The notes: a model not told the origin generated them from the letters alone. A stretch of 64,000 nt of DNA from Clostridium yunnanense (GCF_016595795.1 NZ_JAENHN010000064.1:1-64000); one strand, 5' to 3'. Shown: positions 1 to 8,387, numbered from the stretch's first letter. Translations and numbers: made by a program.

Positions 1-30
1 TCCGGGGTTCGAGTCCCTGAAGGTCCACCA
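1..30 (+). tRNA. 3' end of a tRNA (partial, cut by window edge)
   Basis: The first 30 bases hold a T-arm with the GGTTCGAGTC loop and an acceptor 3' strand ending in encoded CCA. The body and anticodon lie outside the window, so the isotype cannot be read. The acceptor end GGTCCA-CCA would suit an elongator tRNA-Met, but that is a guess. Confidence 0.85.
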
Positions 31-35
31 TATTT

Positions 36-111
36 GGGGGTATAGCTCAGTTGGGAGAGCACCTGCCTTGCACGCAGGGGGTCAAGAGTTCGAATCTCTT
101 TATCTCCACCA
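36..111 (+). tRNA. tRNA-Ala (TGC)
   Basis: A 76-base cloverleaf with encoded CCA. The acceptor GGGGGTA pairs with TATCTCC. The anticodon stem CCTGC/GCAGG encloses loop CTTGCAC, giving anticodon TGC (alanine). It lies five bases after the preceding partial tRNA, so both probably come from one tRNA operon that ends at the terminator just downstream. Confidence 0.96.
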
Positions 112-115
112 AAGT

Positions 116-146
116 AAACCATGAACATTAAGTTCATGGTTTTTTT
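116..146 (+). terminator. Intrinsic terminator of tRNA cluster
   Basis: A perfect stem ACCATGAAC/GTTCATGGT with a 5-base loop is followed by a run of T. It directly follows tRNA-Ala. Confidence 0.9.
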
Positions 147-274
147 GTATTTAAACTTAAAATTATATTAAGAAGAAAGACTTATTATATACATATAAAA
201 ATTGGCATATTATAATTATTACTGAAGAATACTCAGTAAAAGATGTAATATAAATTATATGATGGAGAAAAATT

Positions 275-775
275 ATGACTTTTTATAGAGTAAAACAATT
301 TTGGTGGGCTATAATTTGTAATTTTAAGCGGTTAGATGAGGACTATATAAATAGGTACCTAGAAGATCATGAAAAGAGGCTTTTCGATAAACTAAAGAAT
401 AGTGATAAACACCATTGTGTAAGAGTATCAAGAGATTCATTAGAAATATATGAAGGCATAAAGGGGGATTTAGATCAATATCAATTGGCAAAGGCAGCTT
501 TATTACATGATATTGGTAAGAGTGAGAGACCTTTAAATTTCATAGAAAAGTCTATTGTTGTCTTATTGGATAAGTTTACTAAAGGAAGAATAAGGAAATA
601 TAACAATATAAAAATATTAGATATATATTATAATCATCCTAAAAAGGGGGTTGAAATGCTTGAAAATTATGGTTATGATGACGAATTTCTTCAAGTCATA
701 GGAAATCACCACGACAAAGGATATACTAATAATACAATGCTTAATATAGTAAAAGAAAGTGATAATAAAAATTAG
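275..775 (+). CDS. HD-domain phosphohydrolase-like protein
   Basis: The 166-residue protein carries an HD-superfamily signature: an upstream histidine pair (H46-H47), the metal-binding doublet H78-D79 in LLHDIGK, H121-P, and H145-H146-D147 near the C terminus. HD proteins of this size are usually metal-dependent phosphohydrolases or phosphodiesterases; the substrate cannot be told from sequence. It is cytosolic, with no signal peptide. It lies 24 bases upstream of the NiaR regulator and probably shares its transcript, but a link to NAD metabolism is only positional. The ATG at 275 has a weak GGAGA site. Confidence 0.75.
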   Translation: MTFYRVKQFWWAIICNFKRLDEDYINRYLEDHEKRLFDKLKNSDKHHCVRVSRDSLEIYEGIKGDLDQYQLAKAALLHDIGKSERPLNFIEKSIVVLLDKFTKGRIRKYNNIKILDIYYNHPKKGVEMLENYGYDDEFLQVIGNHHDKGYTNNTMLNIVKESDNKN

Positions 776-799
776 TTGAATTGATATAGGAGGATTTAT

Positions 800-1318
800 A
801 TGCTCACGGCTAAATTAAGGAAACAAATGATAATTAATAAATTGATAGATTGTTCAGAACCTCAAAAAGGATCTGCATTAGCAAAAGAATTAGGTGTTAC
901 AAGACAGGTAATTGTTAAAGATATAGCACTACTAAGAGCAGAAGGTAATAATATCATTGCTACCCCAGATGGTTATATAATTGAAAGGAATACAACTAAT
1001 AGGATTAATAGAGTAATAGCTGTTAATCATCATATACATGAAATGGAGGATGAATTAGCAACTATTATAAGATATGGCGGTGTTATAGAGGATGTAGTTG
1101 TAGAGCATCCTTTATATGGTGAAATAAGAGCTATGCTTAAATTAAGAAATTTTAATGATCTTTCAAATTTTATAGATAAGTTTAATAACCTGAAAGCAGC
1201 TCCTTTATCATCATTAACTGGAGGTGTACATATACACACAATATCGACAGAAACAGAAGAGAACATGGTATTAATATTAAATGAACTTAAAAATAAAAAA
1301 TACTTAATAACAGAATAA
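800..1318 (+). CDS. niaR: Niacin-responsive repressor NiaR (HTH + 3H domain)
   Basis: The 172-residue protein has an N-terminal HTH_11 winged helix (about residues 5-60) and a C-terminal 3H domain. The metal and ligand histidines are visible as the VNHHIH cluster (H77, H78, H80), H103 in VEHPLYG, and H144/H146 in GGVHIHT. In Firmicutes this architecture is NiaR (YrxA), which represses NAD biosynthesis and niacin-uptake genes when nicotinic acid is bound. No nad or niacin transporter gene is in this window, so its targets lie elsewhere. A strong AGGAGG site lies 6-8 bases before the ATG. Confidence 0.88.
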   Translation: MLTAKLRKQMIINKLIDCSEPQKGSALAKELGVTRQVIVKDIALLRAEGNNIIATPDGYIIERNTTNRINRVIAVNHHIHEMEDELATIIRYGGVIEDVVVEHPLYGEIRAMLKLRNFNDLSNFIDKFNNLKAAPLSSLTGGVHIHTISTETEENMVLILNELKNKKYLITE

Positions 1319-1362
1319 TTATACCTAATTTATAAATTAAAATATTGGAGGCAAAGAAATTT

Positions 1363-4038
1363 ATGAAAAAGATTTATTGGTTGTTAGCATCGGTTATTAT
1401 AATAGTTATGCTAATGCTGTCCTTCTCAAACTTAATTGTAAATATACAGTGGTTTAAAGAGGTAGGGTACCTTACTGTATATTTCACTAAACTTATAGCG
1501 ATATTAAAACTTATGGTACCTATATTTGCAGTTTGCTTTATTGTAGTACATTTTTATCTGAAATCTTTAACTAAAAGTTTGCTTACTCAACTTGATGTAA
1601 AGAAGAAAAAGTATATAAAGGTATTTAGTATTTTAGGAAACTTAATATTATCTCTTATAATATCTTATTATACTGCATCAACTTATTGGTATACAATTTT
1701 GCAATTCACTAATTCAGTTAGTTTCAATGATAAGGATCCTATATTTGGACATGATATATCATTTTATATATTTAAATTACCACTCATACAGTCATTATAT
1801 AATGTGTTGTTATCATTAATAATAACTATAGTTGCTATTACAGTTGTATATTATCTAATAGTAAAGTTAAAAAGGAATGTTTCTGATAGAGTTAATTGGA
1901 GAACAAGTGGAAATGAAGTATTTAAGAGTTTTGCAGGTAAGCAATTTGCTATAATTTCAGCACTATTAATGTTTATGATATCAGGAGGTTATGTGTTAAA
2001 ATCATATAGCTTATTGTATAGTGCTAGAGGTACTGTTTTTGGAGCGGGATATGCTGATATAAGGATAACCTTATTATTTTATAGAGCTATAGCTGTAGTT
2101 AGTTTAATATCATCAATAATAGTGTTTATTAGTATTCTAAGAGCTAAAATTAAGCCTATTATTACTGTTGCAGCTCTCATATTTGTAATGATTGTTTCTG
2201 AACCTATAGTGGCGTCTGTATTTCAGCAGTTTATTGTAAAATCAAATGAAATGGATTTTGAAAAGAAATATATAAGTAATAATATAAATGCTACTAGAAA
2301 GGCTTTCAATATAGATAAGATTAAGGAAAATGAATTTGAACCAAAACAGAATTTGAGTGATAAAGTTTTACAAAATAACACAGATATAATAGAAAATTTA
2401 AAGGTAAATTCTATAAGTCCTGTGTTAAACTTTTATAATCAAGTTCAAGTAATGAAAAATTATTATAAGTTTAATGACGGTGATACAGATAGATATGATA
2501 TAAAAGGAAAGTATACTCAAGTATTTGTAGCTCCTAGAGAATTAGATTATAGCAATATAAACACCTGGCAGAATATGCACTTAAGGTATACCCATGGATA
2601 CGGTATTGCTATGAGCAAGGTAAATTCAGTTACTTCTGAAGGACAGCCAGATTTTGTAATGAAAGATATACCAACAGAAAACTTAACTGATATAAAGTTA
2701 GATAATCCTAGAATTTATTTTGGAGAAGGCTCAAATGAATATGTTGTAGTGAATACTGATATAGACGAATTCGATTACCCAAAGGCTGGAGAAACACAAA
2801 CCAATAGATATAACGGAAGTGCTGGAATTAAAATGAACTTTTTAAATAAGGTGTTATTTTCAGTTAACCAGGGTAATGTTAGAATTCTAATGTCTGGCGA
2901 TATAAAAGGTGATAGTAAGATAATTCTTAATAGAAATATAATGGATAGAGTTAAGAAAATAGCTCCATTTCTAAGTTACGATAGCGACGCTTATAGTGTT
3001 ATAAAGGATGGAAGGATATTTTGGGTAGTTGATGCTTATACTACCTCAAATAAGTATCCATATTCTCAGCCTTATAATGGGTTTAATTATATTCGTAATT
3101 CAGTAAAGGTTGTAATAGATGCGTATAATGGAGATACAAACTTTTATATTGTTGACAAGAATGATCCGATAGCTGCAAGTTATTCTAAGATATTTAAAGG
3201 GTTATTTAAGGATGGAGACACTCTTCCAAAAGAAATAAGAGATCATTTAAGATATCCAAACGATATATTTAATATTCAGTGCGGAGTACTTGGTAAATAT
3301 CATGTTACTGATCCAACTGTATTTTTTACACAAGATGACTTATGGGAAGTTTCATCAAATATATTGAGTGTTGAAGGAAAAGAAGATGTAAATGAATCGC
3401 TATATCTTATGACTAGATTACCTGGAGAAAAAAATCTTGAGATGGTTATGTTTGAATACTTCAATATGAAAGGTAAACAAAACATGGTATCACTTTTAGG
3501 GGCTAGAATGGATGGAGATAACTATGGAAAATTAGTAATGTATAAATTCCCTCCACAAAAAACTATATTGAGTCCATCATTATTAAAAAATAAGATATTA
3601 GCAGATCCAGATATATCTAAGGAAATAAGTTTGTGGGAAGGAAAAGGTTCAAAAGTAGAATATGGAGATACAGTTATAATACCTATTAATGACTCATTAT
3701 TCTATTTAGAAACATTATACTTAAAGGCTGATGTACAAAAGTCACTGCCAGAAGTAAGAAAGATAATTTTATCTGACGGAGAAAAAATAGTTGGAGATGA
3801 AACTGTAGAAAAAGCTTTGGGAAAATTATTTAATTATACAAATCAATCAAATAAACCAGTAGAAAATAATACAAATAATAATGTTGGAAGTGACAACAAT
3901 AATATAAGCAAAGATGATATTACTAAGGCAAATGAGTTGTATCAAAAGGCTTTAGAGGCTCAGAAGGCAGGAGATTGGTCTGCTTATGGAGAATATATAA
4001 AGCAATTAGGGGATATTCTTAAGAACATGAAAAAGTAA
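1363..4038 (+). CDS. UPF0182 family large membrane protein
   Basis: An 891-residue protein. The first ~310 residues hold about seven hydrophobic segments, followed by a long extracytoplasmic-type region and an Asn-rich linker near the C terminus (about residues 835-865). Length and architecture match UPF0182 (COG1615), a family widespread in Gram-positives whose function is unknown. The start is set at ATG 1363 because GGAGG at 1347-1351 precedes it; an in-frame TTG at 1345 would overlap that site. It follows niaR by 44 bases and may be cotranscribed. Confidence 0.85.
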   Translation: MKKIYWLLASVIIIVMLMLSFSNLIVNIQWFKEVGYLTVYFTKLIAILKLMVPIFAVCFIVVHFYLKSLTKSLLTQLDVKKKKYIKVFSILGNLILSLIISYYTASTYWYTILQFTNSVSFNDKDPIFGHDISFYIFKLPLIQSLYNVLLSLIITIVAITVVYYLIVKLKRNVSDRVNWRTSGNEVFKSFAGKQFAIISALLMFMISGGYVLKSYSLLYSARGTVFGAGYADIRITLLFYRAIAVVSLISSIIVFISILRAKIKPIITVAALIFVMIVSEPIVASVFQQFIVKSNEMDFEKKYISNNINATRKAFNIDKIKENEFEPKQNLSDKVLQNNTDIIENLKVNSISPVLNFYNQVQVMKNYYKFNDGDTDRYDIKGKYTQVFVAPRELDYSNINTWQNMHLRYTHGYGIAMSKVNSVTSEGQPDFVMKDIPTENLTDIKLDNPRIYFGEGSNEYVVVNTDIDEFDYPKAGETQTNRYNGSAGIKMNFLNKVLFSVNQGNVRILMSGDIKGDSKIILNRNIMDRVKKIAPFLSYDSDAYSVIKDGRIFWVVDAYTTSNKYPYSQPYNGFNYIRNSVKVVIDAYNGDTNFYIVDKNDPIAASYSKIFKGLFKDGDTLPKEIRDHLRYPNDIFNIQCGVLGKYHVTDPTVFFTQDDLWEVSSNILSVEGKEDVNESLYLMTRLPGEKNLEMVMFEYFNMKGKQNMVSLLGARMDGDNYGKLVMYKFPPQKTILSPSLLKNKILADPDISKEISLWEGKGSKVEYGDTVIIPINDSLFYLETLYLKADVQKSLPEVRKIILSDGEKIVGDETVEKALGKLFNYTNQSNKPVENNTNNNVGSDNNNISKDDITKANELYQKALEAQKAGDWSAYGEYIKQLGDILKNMKK

Positions 4039-4057
4039 TATATGGTGTAAAGTAGAT

Positions 4058-4098
4058 TTATTGATGAATTACTACAACAAGTAGTAATTCATCAATAA
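4058..4098. other. Long perfect stem-loop without T-tract
   Basis: An 18-base-pair perfect inverted repeat (arms TTATTGATGAATTACTAC and its complement) around a 5-base loop lies between the UPF0182 gene and the GlpA-like gene. No T-run follows on either strand, so it is not a standard intrinsic terminator. A processing signal, operator or weak terminator are all possible. Confidence 0.6.
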
Positions 4099-4120
4099 CA
4101 TAAGCACTTAGGAGGATAAT

Positions 4121-5515
4121 ATGGATTATGATGTTTTGATATTAGGCGGTGGGATAATAGGATGTGCCGTTGCCTATGAGTTATCAAAATACAATTTAAA
4201 TATAGCAGTTATTGAAAAGGATTATGATGTAGCTGATGATATATCATTTGCTAATACAGCGGTAATATATGATGGATCAGAAACTAAAGATGATCTTATG
4301 AGTAGCCTTGAGCATATGGGAAATTCAATACTTGCTGAAATAACTAAGAAGTTTGATGTTCCATTTAAACGGATCGGATCATTGAGAATAGCAGATACTG
4401 ATGAGTGTGTAAAGATTATTGAAGATATGTATAAGACTGCAAAGAGTAGAGGTATTGATAATATTTATCTAATAGATGATCAAGGGGTCTACGACATAGA
4501 ACCAAATCTTAGGGTTGGATTTAAAAAAGCATTATACTCTGAAAACACTGCAGTAATATGTCCTTATGATTTAGCTATTGCATATGCAGAGGTTGCTTTT
4601 GATAATGGAGTTAACTTTAGATTAGAAGAGGTTGTACAAGATATTCAAAAAATGGCTAGGGGATTTAAGGTAACTACAAATAAGAATAAGTTTACTTGTA
4701 AAGTAGTTATCAATACAATTCCAGGAGATAATTATACAATTGATTTAAATAGAACAGTAATTAATGATAGTGAAGGTAAGATGCATTATTTAGTGTTAGA
4801 TGAAACCTTTGAACATAACTTATCTAACTTAGTTATGAAGATTAATTCGGAAGATAAATTCATATTTCAGACACCGACATTAAGTGGGAGTACACTAGTT
4901 GGTATAAACTCAGAAAGATTGTTGGATTTTGATGAAATACTAAGAGAAGCATCTGAAATACTCCCATCTGTCACTAAAGATAATGTGAATAGTATATTTT
5001 ATGAAGACTATAGAAAAGATGTAATGTTTATTGATGATGATCAATTAATGAAAGGTTATATAAAGGTTACTGGAGATCATTATGCTCATATAACTATTGC
5101 GCCTTCTATAGCTAAAATGATTTGTGAAACTATTGTAGATAATCTAAATTCAACATTAAAAAGAAACTTTGTAGATAAAAGAAGAGAATTTTATAGATTT
5201 AGAGATATGAGTAAAGAAGAAAGAAATGAAATTATATCATTAGATAAAAGATATGGGAAAATAGTATGTCTATGCAATCAAGTTTCAGAAGGCGAGATAA
5301 TTGATTCAATAAGAAGACCTTTAGGTGCAAGAACTGTAGAAGGTGTTAAGAGAAGAACTGGAGCAACCTTTGGAAATTGTCAGGGTGCATACTGCATAGA
5401 TAAAATAATAGATATAATAGCAAGAGAAACAGATAAAAAACTAACGGAAATAGTTGAAGACTCTAAAAATTCTAAGGTTCTTGTATCAAGGATAAAGGAA
5501 TTTGAAGGTATTTAG
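4121..5515 (+). CDS. GlpA-like FAD-dependent oxidoreductase with BFD-type [2Fe-2S] domain
   Basis: The 464-residue protein starts with a Rossmann FAD-binding motif (GGGIIG, residues 9-14) and continues as a DAO/GlpA-type flavoprotein. The last ~85 residues form a BFD-like ferredoxin domain with cysteines C383, C385, C420 and C425 (CLC...GNCQGAYC). Clostridial relatives are annotated as anaerobic glycerol-3-phosphate dehydrogenases acting with an NAD/FAD-linked reductase and a DUF1667 protein. Here only the DUF1667 partner follows, so the electron acceptor is unclear. AGGAGG precedes the ATG. Confidence 0.82.
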   Translation: MDYDVLILGGGIIGCAVAYELSKYNLNIAVIEKDYDVADDISFANTAVIYDGSETKDDLMSSLEHMGNSILAEITKKFDVPFKRIGSLRIADTDECVKIIEDMYKTAKSRGIDNIYLIDDQGVYDIEPNLRVGFKKALYSENTAVICPYDLAIAYAEVAFDNGVNFRLEEVVQDIQKMARGFKVTTNKNKFTCKVVINTIPGDNYTIDLNRTVINDSEGKMHYLVLDETFEHNLSNLVMKINSEDKFIFQTPTLSGSTLVGINSERLLDFDEILREASEILPSVTKDNVNSIFYEDYRKDVMFIDDDQLMKGYIKVTGDHYAHITIAPSIAKMICETIVDNLNSTLKRNFVDKRREFYRFRDMSKEERNEIISLDKRYGKIVCLCNQVSEGEIIDSIRRPLGARTVEGVKRRTGATFGNCQGAYCIDKIIDIIARETDKKLTEIVEDSKNSKVLVSRIKEFEGI

Positions 5516-5528
5516 TGGAGGATTTATT

Positions 5529-5762
5529 TTGGAAAATCAAGAGATATTTACTAGTGTAGTTAGAGTTAAGGGGTCGAGTAAATATAATTTAGTCTCAGTT
5601 AAGAGTAGTGAGCCTATAGATAAAAGTATATGGTTAGAACTATCGAAGGTTTTATCAAGAATATATGTTGGAGCACCGATGTATATGGGAGATATAGTAT
5701 GTAAGAATATATTAAATACTGGAATAGATATAATAAGTACAACAAATATAACAAAAGATTAA
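5529..5762 (+). CDS. DUF1667 family protein, short form without Cys-rich N-terminus
   Basis: A 77-residue protein. The stretch VVRVKGSSKYNLVSVKSS through NILNTGIDIISTTNI matches the conserved core of DUF1667, the small partner of GlpA-type oxidoreductases. Usual members are about 120 residues and begin with a CxxC-containing segment; here that segment is absent and only one cysteine remains. The start is taken as TTG 5529 because GGAGGA at 5517-5522 sits six bases upstream. The RBS overlaps the end of the flavoprotein gene, so translation is probably coupled. Confidence 0.72.
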   Translation: MENQEIFTSVVRVKGSSKYNLVSVKSSEPIDKSIWLELSKVLSRIYVGAPMYMGDIVCKNILNTGIDIISTTNITKD

Positions 5763-5789
5763 TAAATTTAATATTTATAGCAATAAATG

Positions 5790-5819
5790 TTGACAATATA
5801 TCAATAGGTGGAATATAAT
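5790..5819 (+). promoter_or_regulatory. Promoter of the T-box leader
   Basis: A consensus -35 TTGACA (5790-5795) and -10 TATAAT (5814-5819) are separated by 18 bases, directly upstream of the T-box leader. Confidence 0.8.
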
Positions 5820-5825
5820 AAATTA

Positions 5826-6058
5826 AATTATATAAATAAACTGCTGATAAGGCTAGTAATAATTATCAAATTTTTAGAGAGTCGATGGTTGGTGTAAATC
5901 GATATTTTGTAATTATGAATCCACCTTTGAGGGACTACGATGAGTAGTACGGGTATACCGTTATATAAATTGAGAGGATAAAAAGATTATATCTTTTTAT
6001 CAACTAGGGTGGCAACGCGGAGCTTTTCGTCCCTATATGGGATGATAGCTCTTTTTTA
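5826..6058 (+). promoter_or_regulatory. T-box riboswitch, serine specifier (TCC), orphan
   Basis: A tRNA-sensing leader. It shows the AGTA loop-E element, the distal Stem I segment (GAGAG...GGTTGGTG), the segment GAA-TCC-ACCTTTGAG that places specifier codon TCC (Ser) at 5920-5922, and the canonical T-box AGGGTGGCAACGCGG at 6006-6020. A terminator hairpin with a T-run ends at about 6057. T-boxes bind uncharged cognate tRNA to let transcription continue, usually into a synthetase gene. No open frame of any size follows; the next genes are tRNA-Ser. Confidence 0.9.
6020..6057 (+). terminator. T-box attenuator terminator
   Basis: The stem built from GAGC...GTCCC and GGGA...GCTC, followed by six or more T, competes with the antiterminator that contains the T-box sequence. 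Confidence 0.82.
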
Positions 6059-6060
6059 TT

Positions 6061-6479
6061 TTGTTTAAATATGCCCATGTGTTAAGTAAAGAGCTACTAA
6101 AGAGTATCACATACTAAAAATAGTTTGTATTAATTAAGAAAGTCAAAGCCCAAGATATTTCTTATAATCAATTTAGTTTTATATGTAGGTTACTTATATT
6201 CAAGTTAAAAATCAATTTATATAAATTTAAAATCACTAAGCCCAGTGTATTAAAAAACTATAAGTTGCTTTAAACATGAAAATGCTAGTAGCTCGTTACT
6301 ATCAAATATATTATACAAGAAAGATACAGTTAAATGTAGAGTTATTTCGTATTTAGCTGTATCTTTCTTGTATGCTTTAAAAATTGTCAAAAATATGCTG
6401 TTAAATTAATTACTTTTGCAATGAAGATCACCTTTATAGAAATGTTTATAAAAATATTTAAATTAAGTTGTATTTTATG
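6061..6479. other. Gene-free stretch behind the T-box, with a long hairpin
   Basis: No open frame with a ribosome binding site is visible. The main structure is an inverted repeat at 6314-6372: 22 paired bases (one G-T pair) around a 15-base loop and no T-run. This is where a synthetase gene would be expected behind the T-box. Confidence 0.6.
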
Positions 6480-6508
6480 TTGACATAATATATATAGCTT
6501 GATATAAT
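6480..6508 (+). promoter_or_regulatory. Promoter of first tRNA-Ser cassette
   Basis: TTGACA (6480-6485) and TATAAT (6503-6508) with a 17-base spacer, 14 bases before the first tRNA-Ser. Confidence 0.85.
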
Positions 6509-6522
6509 ATCAAATGTAGCAC

Positions 6523-6613
6523 GGAGAGATGGTCGAGTTGGTTTAAGGCACCGGTCTTGAAAACCGGCGTACGGGTGACCGTACCGTGGGTTCGAATCCC
6601 ACTTTCTCCGCCA
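6523..6613 (+). tRNA. tRNA-Ser (TGA), copy 1
   Basis: A 91-base class II tRNA with a long variable arm and encoded CCA. Anticodon loop CTTGAAA gives TGA (serine, reads UCN). The sequence is the same as the copy at 7119-7209. Confidence 0.96.
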
Positions 6614-6647
6614 TTTTTTTTATAAAAAATTAATTTGTAGGACACAT

Positions 6648-6738
6648 GGAGAAATACTCAAGTGGCCGAAGAGGCGCCCCTGCTAAGGGCGTAGGTCGGG
6701 TAACCGGCGCGAGGGTTCAAATCCCTCTTTCTCCGCCA
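6648..6738 (+). tRNA. tRNA-Ser (GCT), copy 1
   Basis: A 91-base class II tRNA with long variable arm and encoded CCA. The anticodon is GCT (CCCCT-GCT-AAGGG region), reading AGC/AGU serine codons. It is repeated at 7244-7334. Confidence 0.96.
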
Positions 6739-6741
6739 GAA

Positions 6742-6770
6742 GCATTTAGTTTTTACTAAATGTTTTTTTT
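6742..6770 (+). terminator. Terminator of first tRNA-Ser cassette
   Basis: Stem GCATTTAGT/ACTAAATGT with a TTTT loop, followed by eight T. Confidence 0.9.
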
Positions 6771-7071
6771 ATTACCTAAAAATCAGTGGTGGAAGCAAAA
6801 CATAATGTAAAAGAGCTCGTTTTTTTGTAGGTAAGTATGAGAATTTTAGTTGGATAGAATATATATTTCAACGGGTTTAGAAGTTTTTTATGGGTATACA
6901 ATAAAGAGACAAAACTTATAGATAATCAAATTTTATTATATTTTGGTACATAGATTTTATAAATTTGATTATACTATTATAATGTTGAGACAATATGATT
7001 AATAAAATTAAGTAATTGTGGTTCTACTAATATATTTCATAAAAAGTTCCAATAAAAATTCAAATACTATG
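6771..7071. other. Spacer between the tRNA-Ser cassettes
   Basis: About 300 bases with no supportable gene. An AT-rich inverted repeat (ATAATCAAATTT near 6922 with its complement near 6960-6974) is the only structure seen. Confidence 0.5.
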
Positions 7072-7100
7072 TTGACATAATATTTCTTAGTTGATATAAT
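7072..7100 (+). promoter_or_regulatory. Promoter of second tRNA-Ser cassette
   Basis: TTGACA (7072-7077) and TATAAT (7095-7100) with a 17-base spacer. It shares TTGACATAATAT and TTGATATAAT with the first cassette's promoter, so the promoter is part of the duplicated unit. Confidence 0.85.
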
Positions 7101-7118
7101 AAAAATTGTCGTTGACAT

Positions 7119-7209
7119 GGAGAGATGGTCGAGTTGGTTTAAGGCACCGGTCTTGAAAACCGGCGTACGGGTGACCGTACCGTGGGTTCGAATCCCACTT
7201 TCTCCGCCA
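7119..7209 (+). tRNA. tRNA-Ser (TGA), copy 2
   Basis: Duplicate of the tRNA at 6523-6613: 91 bases, anticodon TGA, long variable arm, encoded CCA. Confidence 0.96.
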
Positions 7210-7243
7210 TTTAAATAAGTAAATGTTAATTTGTAGGGCATTT

Positions 7244-7334
7244 GGAGAAATACTCAAGTGGCCGAAGAGGCGCCCCTGCTAAGGGCGTAGGTCGGGTAAC
7301 CGGCGCGAGGGTTCAAATCCCTCTTTCTCCGCCA
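7244..7334 (+). tRNA. tRNA-Ser (GCT), copy 2
   Basis: Duplicate of the tRNA at 6648-6738: 91 bases, anticodon GCT. The spacer from the preceding tRNA is 34 bases, as in the first cassette. Confidence 0.96.
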
Positions 7335-7337
7335 GCA

Positions 7338-7367
7338 ACACTCAGTTGAAAGACTGAGTGTTTTTTT
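7338..7367 (+). terminator. Terminator of second tRNA-Ser cassette
   Basis: Stem ACACTCAGT/ACTGAGTGT followed by a T-run. The sequence differs from the terminator of the first cassette. Confidence 0.9.
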
Positions 7368-7375
7368 GTTATATA

Positions 7376-7428
7376 TAATAATACCTAAAGGTTATAAATA
7401 GTAAGTTATAAATTTTAGGTATTATTAT
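7376..7428. other. AT-rich inverted repeat upstream of metallophosphoesterase
   Basis: ATAATACCTAAA (7378-7389) pairs with TTTAGGTATTAT (7414-7425). It lies about 70 bases before the next gene's start. No T-run follows; role unknown. Confidence 0.45.
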
Positions 7429-7496
7429 TAAAGTATCCATTTCATTACTGAAGCATATAATGATAAAGCATAATAATATTACATGAAGATTTTAGT

Positions 7497-8387
7497 ATGA
7501 AGAAAGATATATTAACAAAGATAATGATTAAGTCTCCAGAAGTTTACTTTGATAAAGACAGTAGAATTGCATTTATTAGTGATTGTCATAGAGGGGATGG
7601 GACTTATAAAGATGATCTTATGCCAAATGCTAATATATATATGACTGCATTAAACTATTACTATAGAAACAATTTTACTTATATTGAAATTGGAGACGGA
7701 GATGAATTGTGGAAAGTTAAAAATATAGAAGACATATATAATACTTATCCAGACATATTCAAGCTTCTTTTAAAGTTTAAGTATGACAATAGATTATATA
7801 TGTTATATGGAAATCATGATGAGATAAAGGCTACTAAAAAGTTCAAGCATATGATAGATAGAATAGATAGGAATGAAGAAGAGAGTGATGTCTATAATCT
7901 ATTTCATGATTTGCCAATATACGAAGGGTTAATATTAAATTATGAAAACTTAAAAAAGCTATTTGTAATACACGGTCACCAAGTTGATAAGATAAGTAAT
8001 AATCTCGAACCATTTGCTTCATTTTTAGTTAGATATGTTTGGTCGTTTTTAGAAGGTCACTTAGGATTTAAAAATGGTACCAGTCCTGCAAGAAGTAATA
8101 CTAAGAGAAAAAAAGTAGATAAAAAGCTTCAACAATGGGTAAAGTTAAACAACCAACCAATAGTAGCAGGCCACACGCATAGATCAAGACTACCTCAGCC
8201 TGATGAAATACCATATTTTAATGATGGATGTTGTATTCATCCATATTCAGTAAGTTCCATTGAAATAGAAAGAGGGAAGATATCTCTAATTAAGTGGAGT
8301 ATAAAGTCTTTAGAAAATGGTGTTCTTACAGTTAGGAGAGAAATAATTGGGGGGCCAGAATCATTAGTTAATTATAAAATAATATAA
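7497..8387 (+). CDS. Calcineurin-like metallophosphoesterase
   Basis: The 296-residue protein shows the ordered metal-binding motifs of the superfamily: SDCHRGD (D29, H31), GDGDELW (66-72), GNHDE (105-109), VIHGHQ, and GHTHR (from residue 225). The family cleaves phosphomonoesters or diesters with two metal ions; the substrate is not predictable here. No signal peptide or membrane segment. The ATG at 7497 lacks a good Shine-Dalgarno sequence, so translation may be modest. It lies alone between the tRNA cluster and a GNAT gene. Confidence 0.85.
   Translation: MKKDILTKIMIKSPEVYFDKDSRIAFISDCHRGDGTYKDDLMPNANIYMTALNYYYRNNFTYIEIGDGDELWKVKNIEDIYNTYPDIFKLLLKFKYDNRLYMLYGNHDEIKATKKFKHMIDRIDRNEEESDVYNLFHDLPIYEGLILNYENLKKLFVIHGHQVDKISNNLEPFASFLVRYVWSFLEGHLGFKNGTSPARSNTKRKKVDKKLQQWVKLNNQPIVAGHTHRSRLPQPDEIPYFNDGCCIHPYSVSSIEIERGKISLIKWSIKSLENGVLTVRREIIGGPESLVNYKII

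Noticed and set aside
1345-1362. TTG as start of the UPF0182 gene
   Set aside because: The GGAGG ribosome binding site lies inside that extension; ATG 1363 fits it as the start.
7008-7241. Minus-strand frame across the tRNA-Ser genes
   Set aside because: It is the complement of tRNA sequence; such frames are a known annotation artefact.
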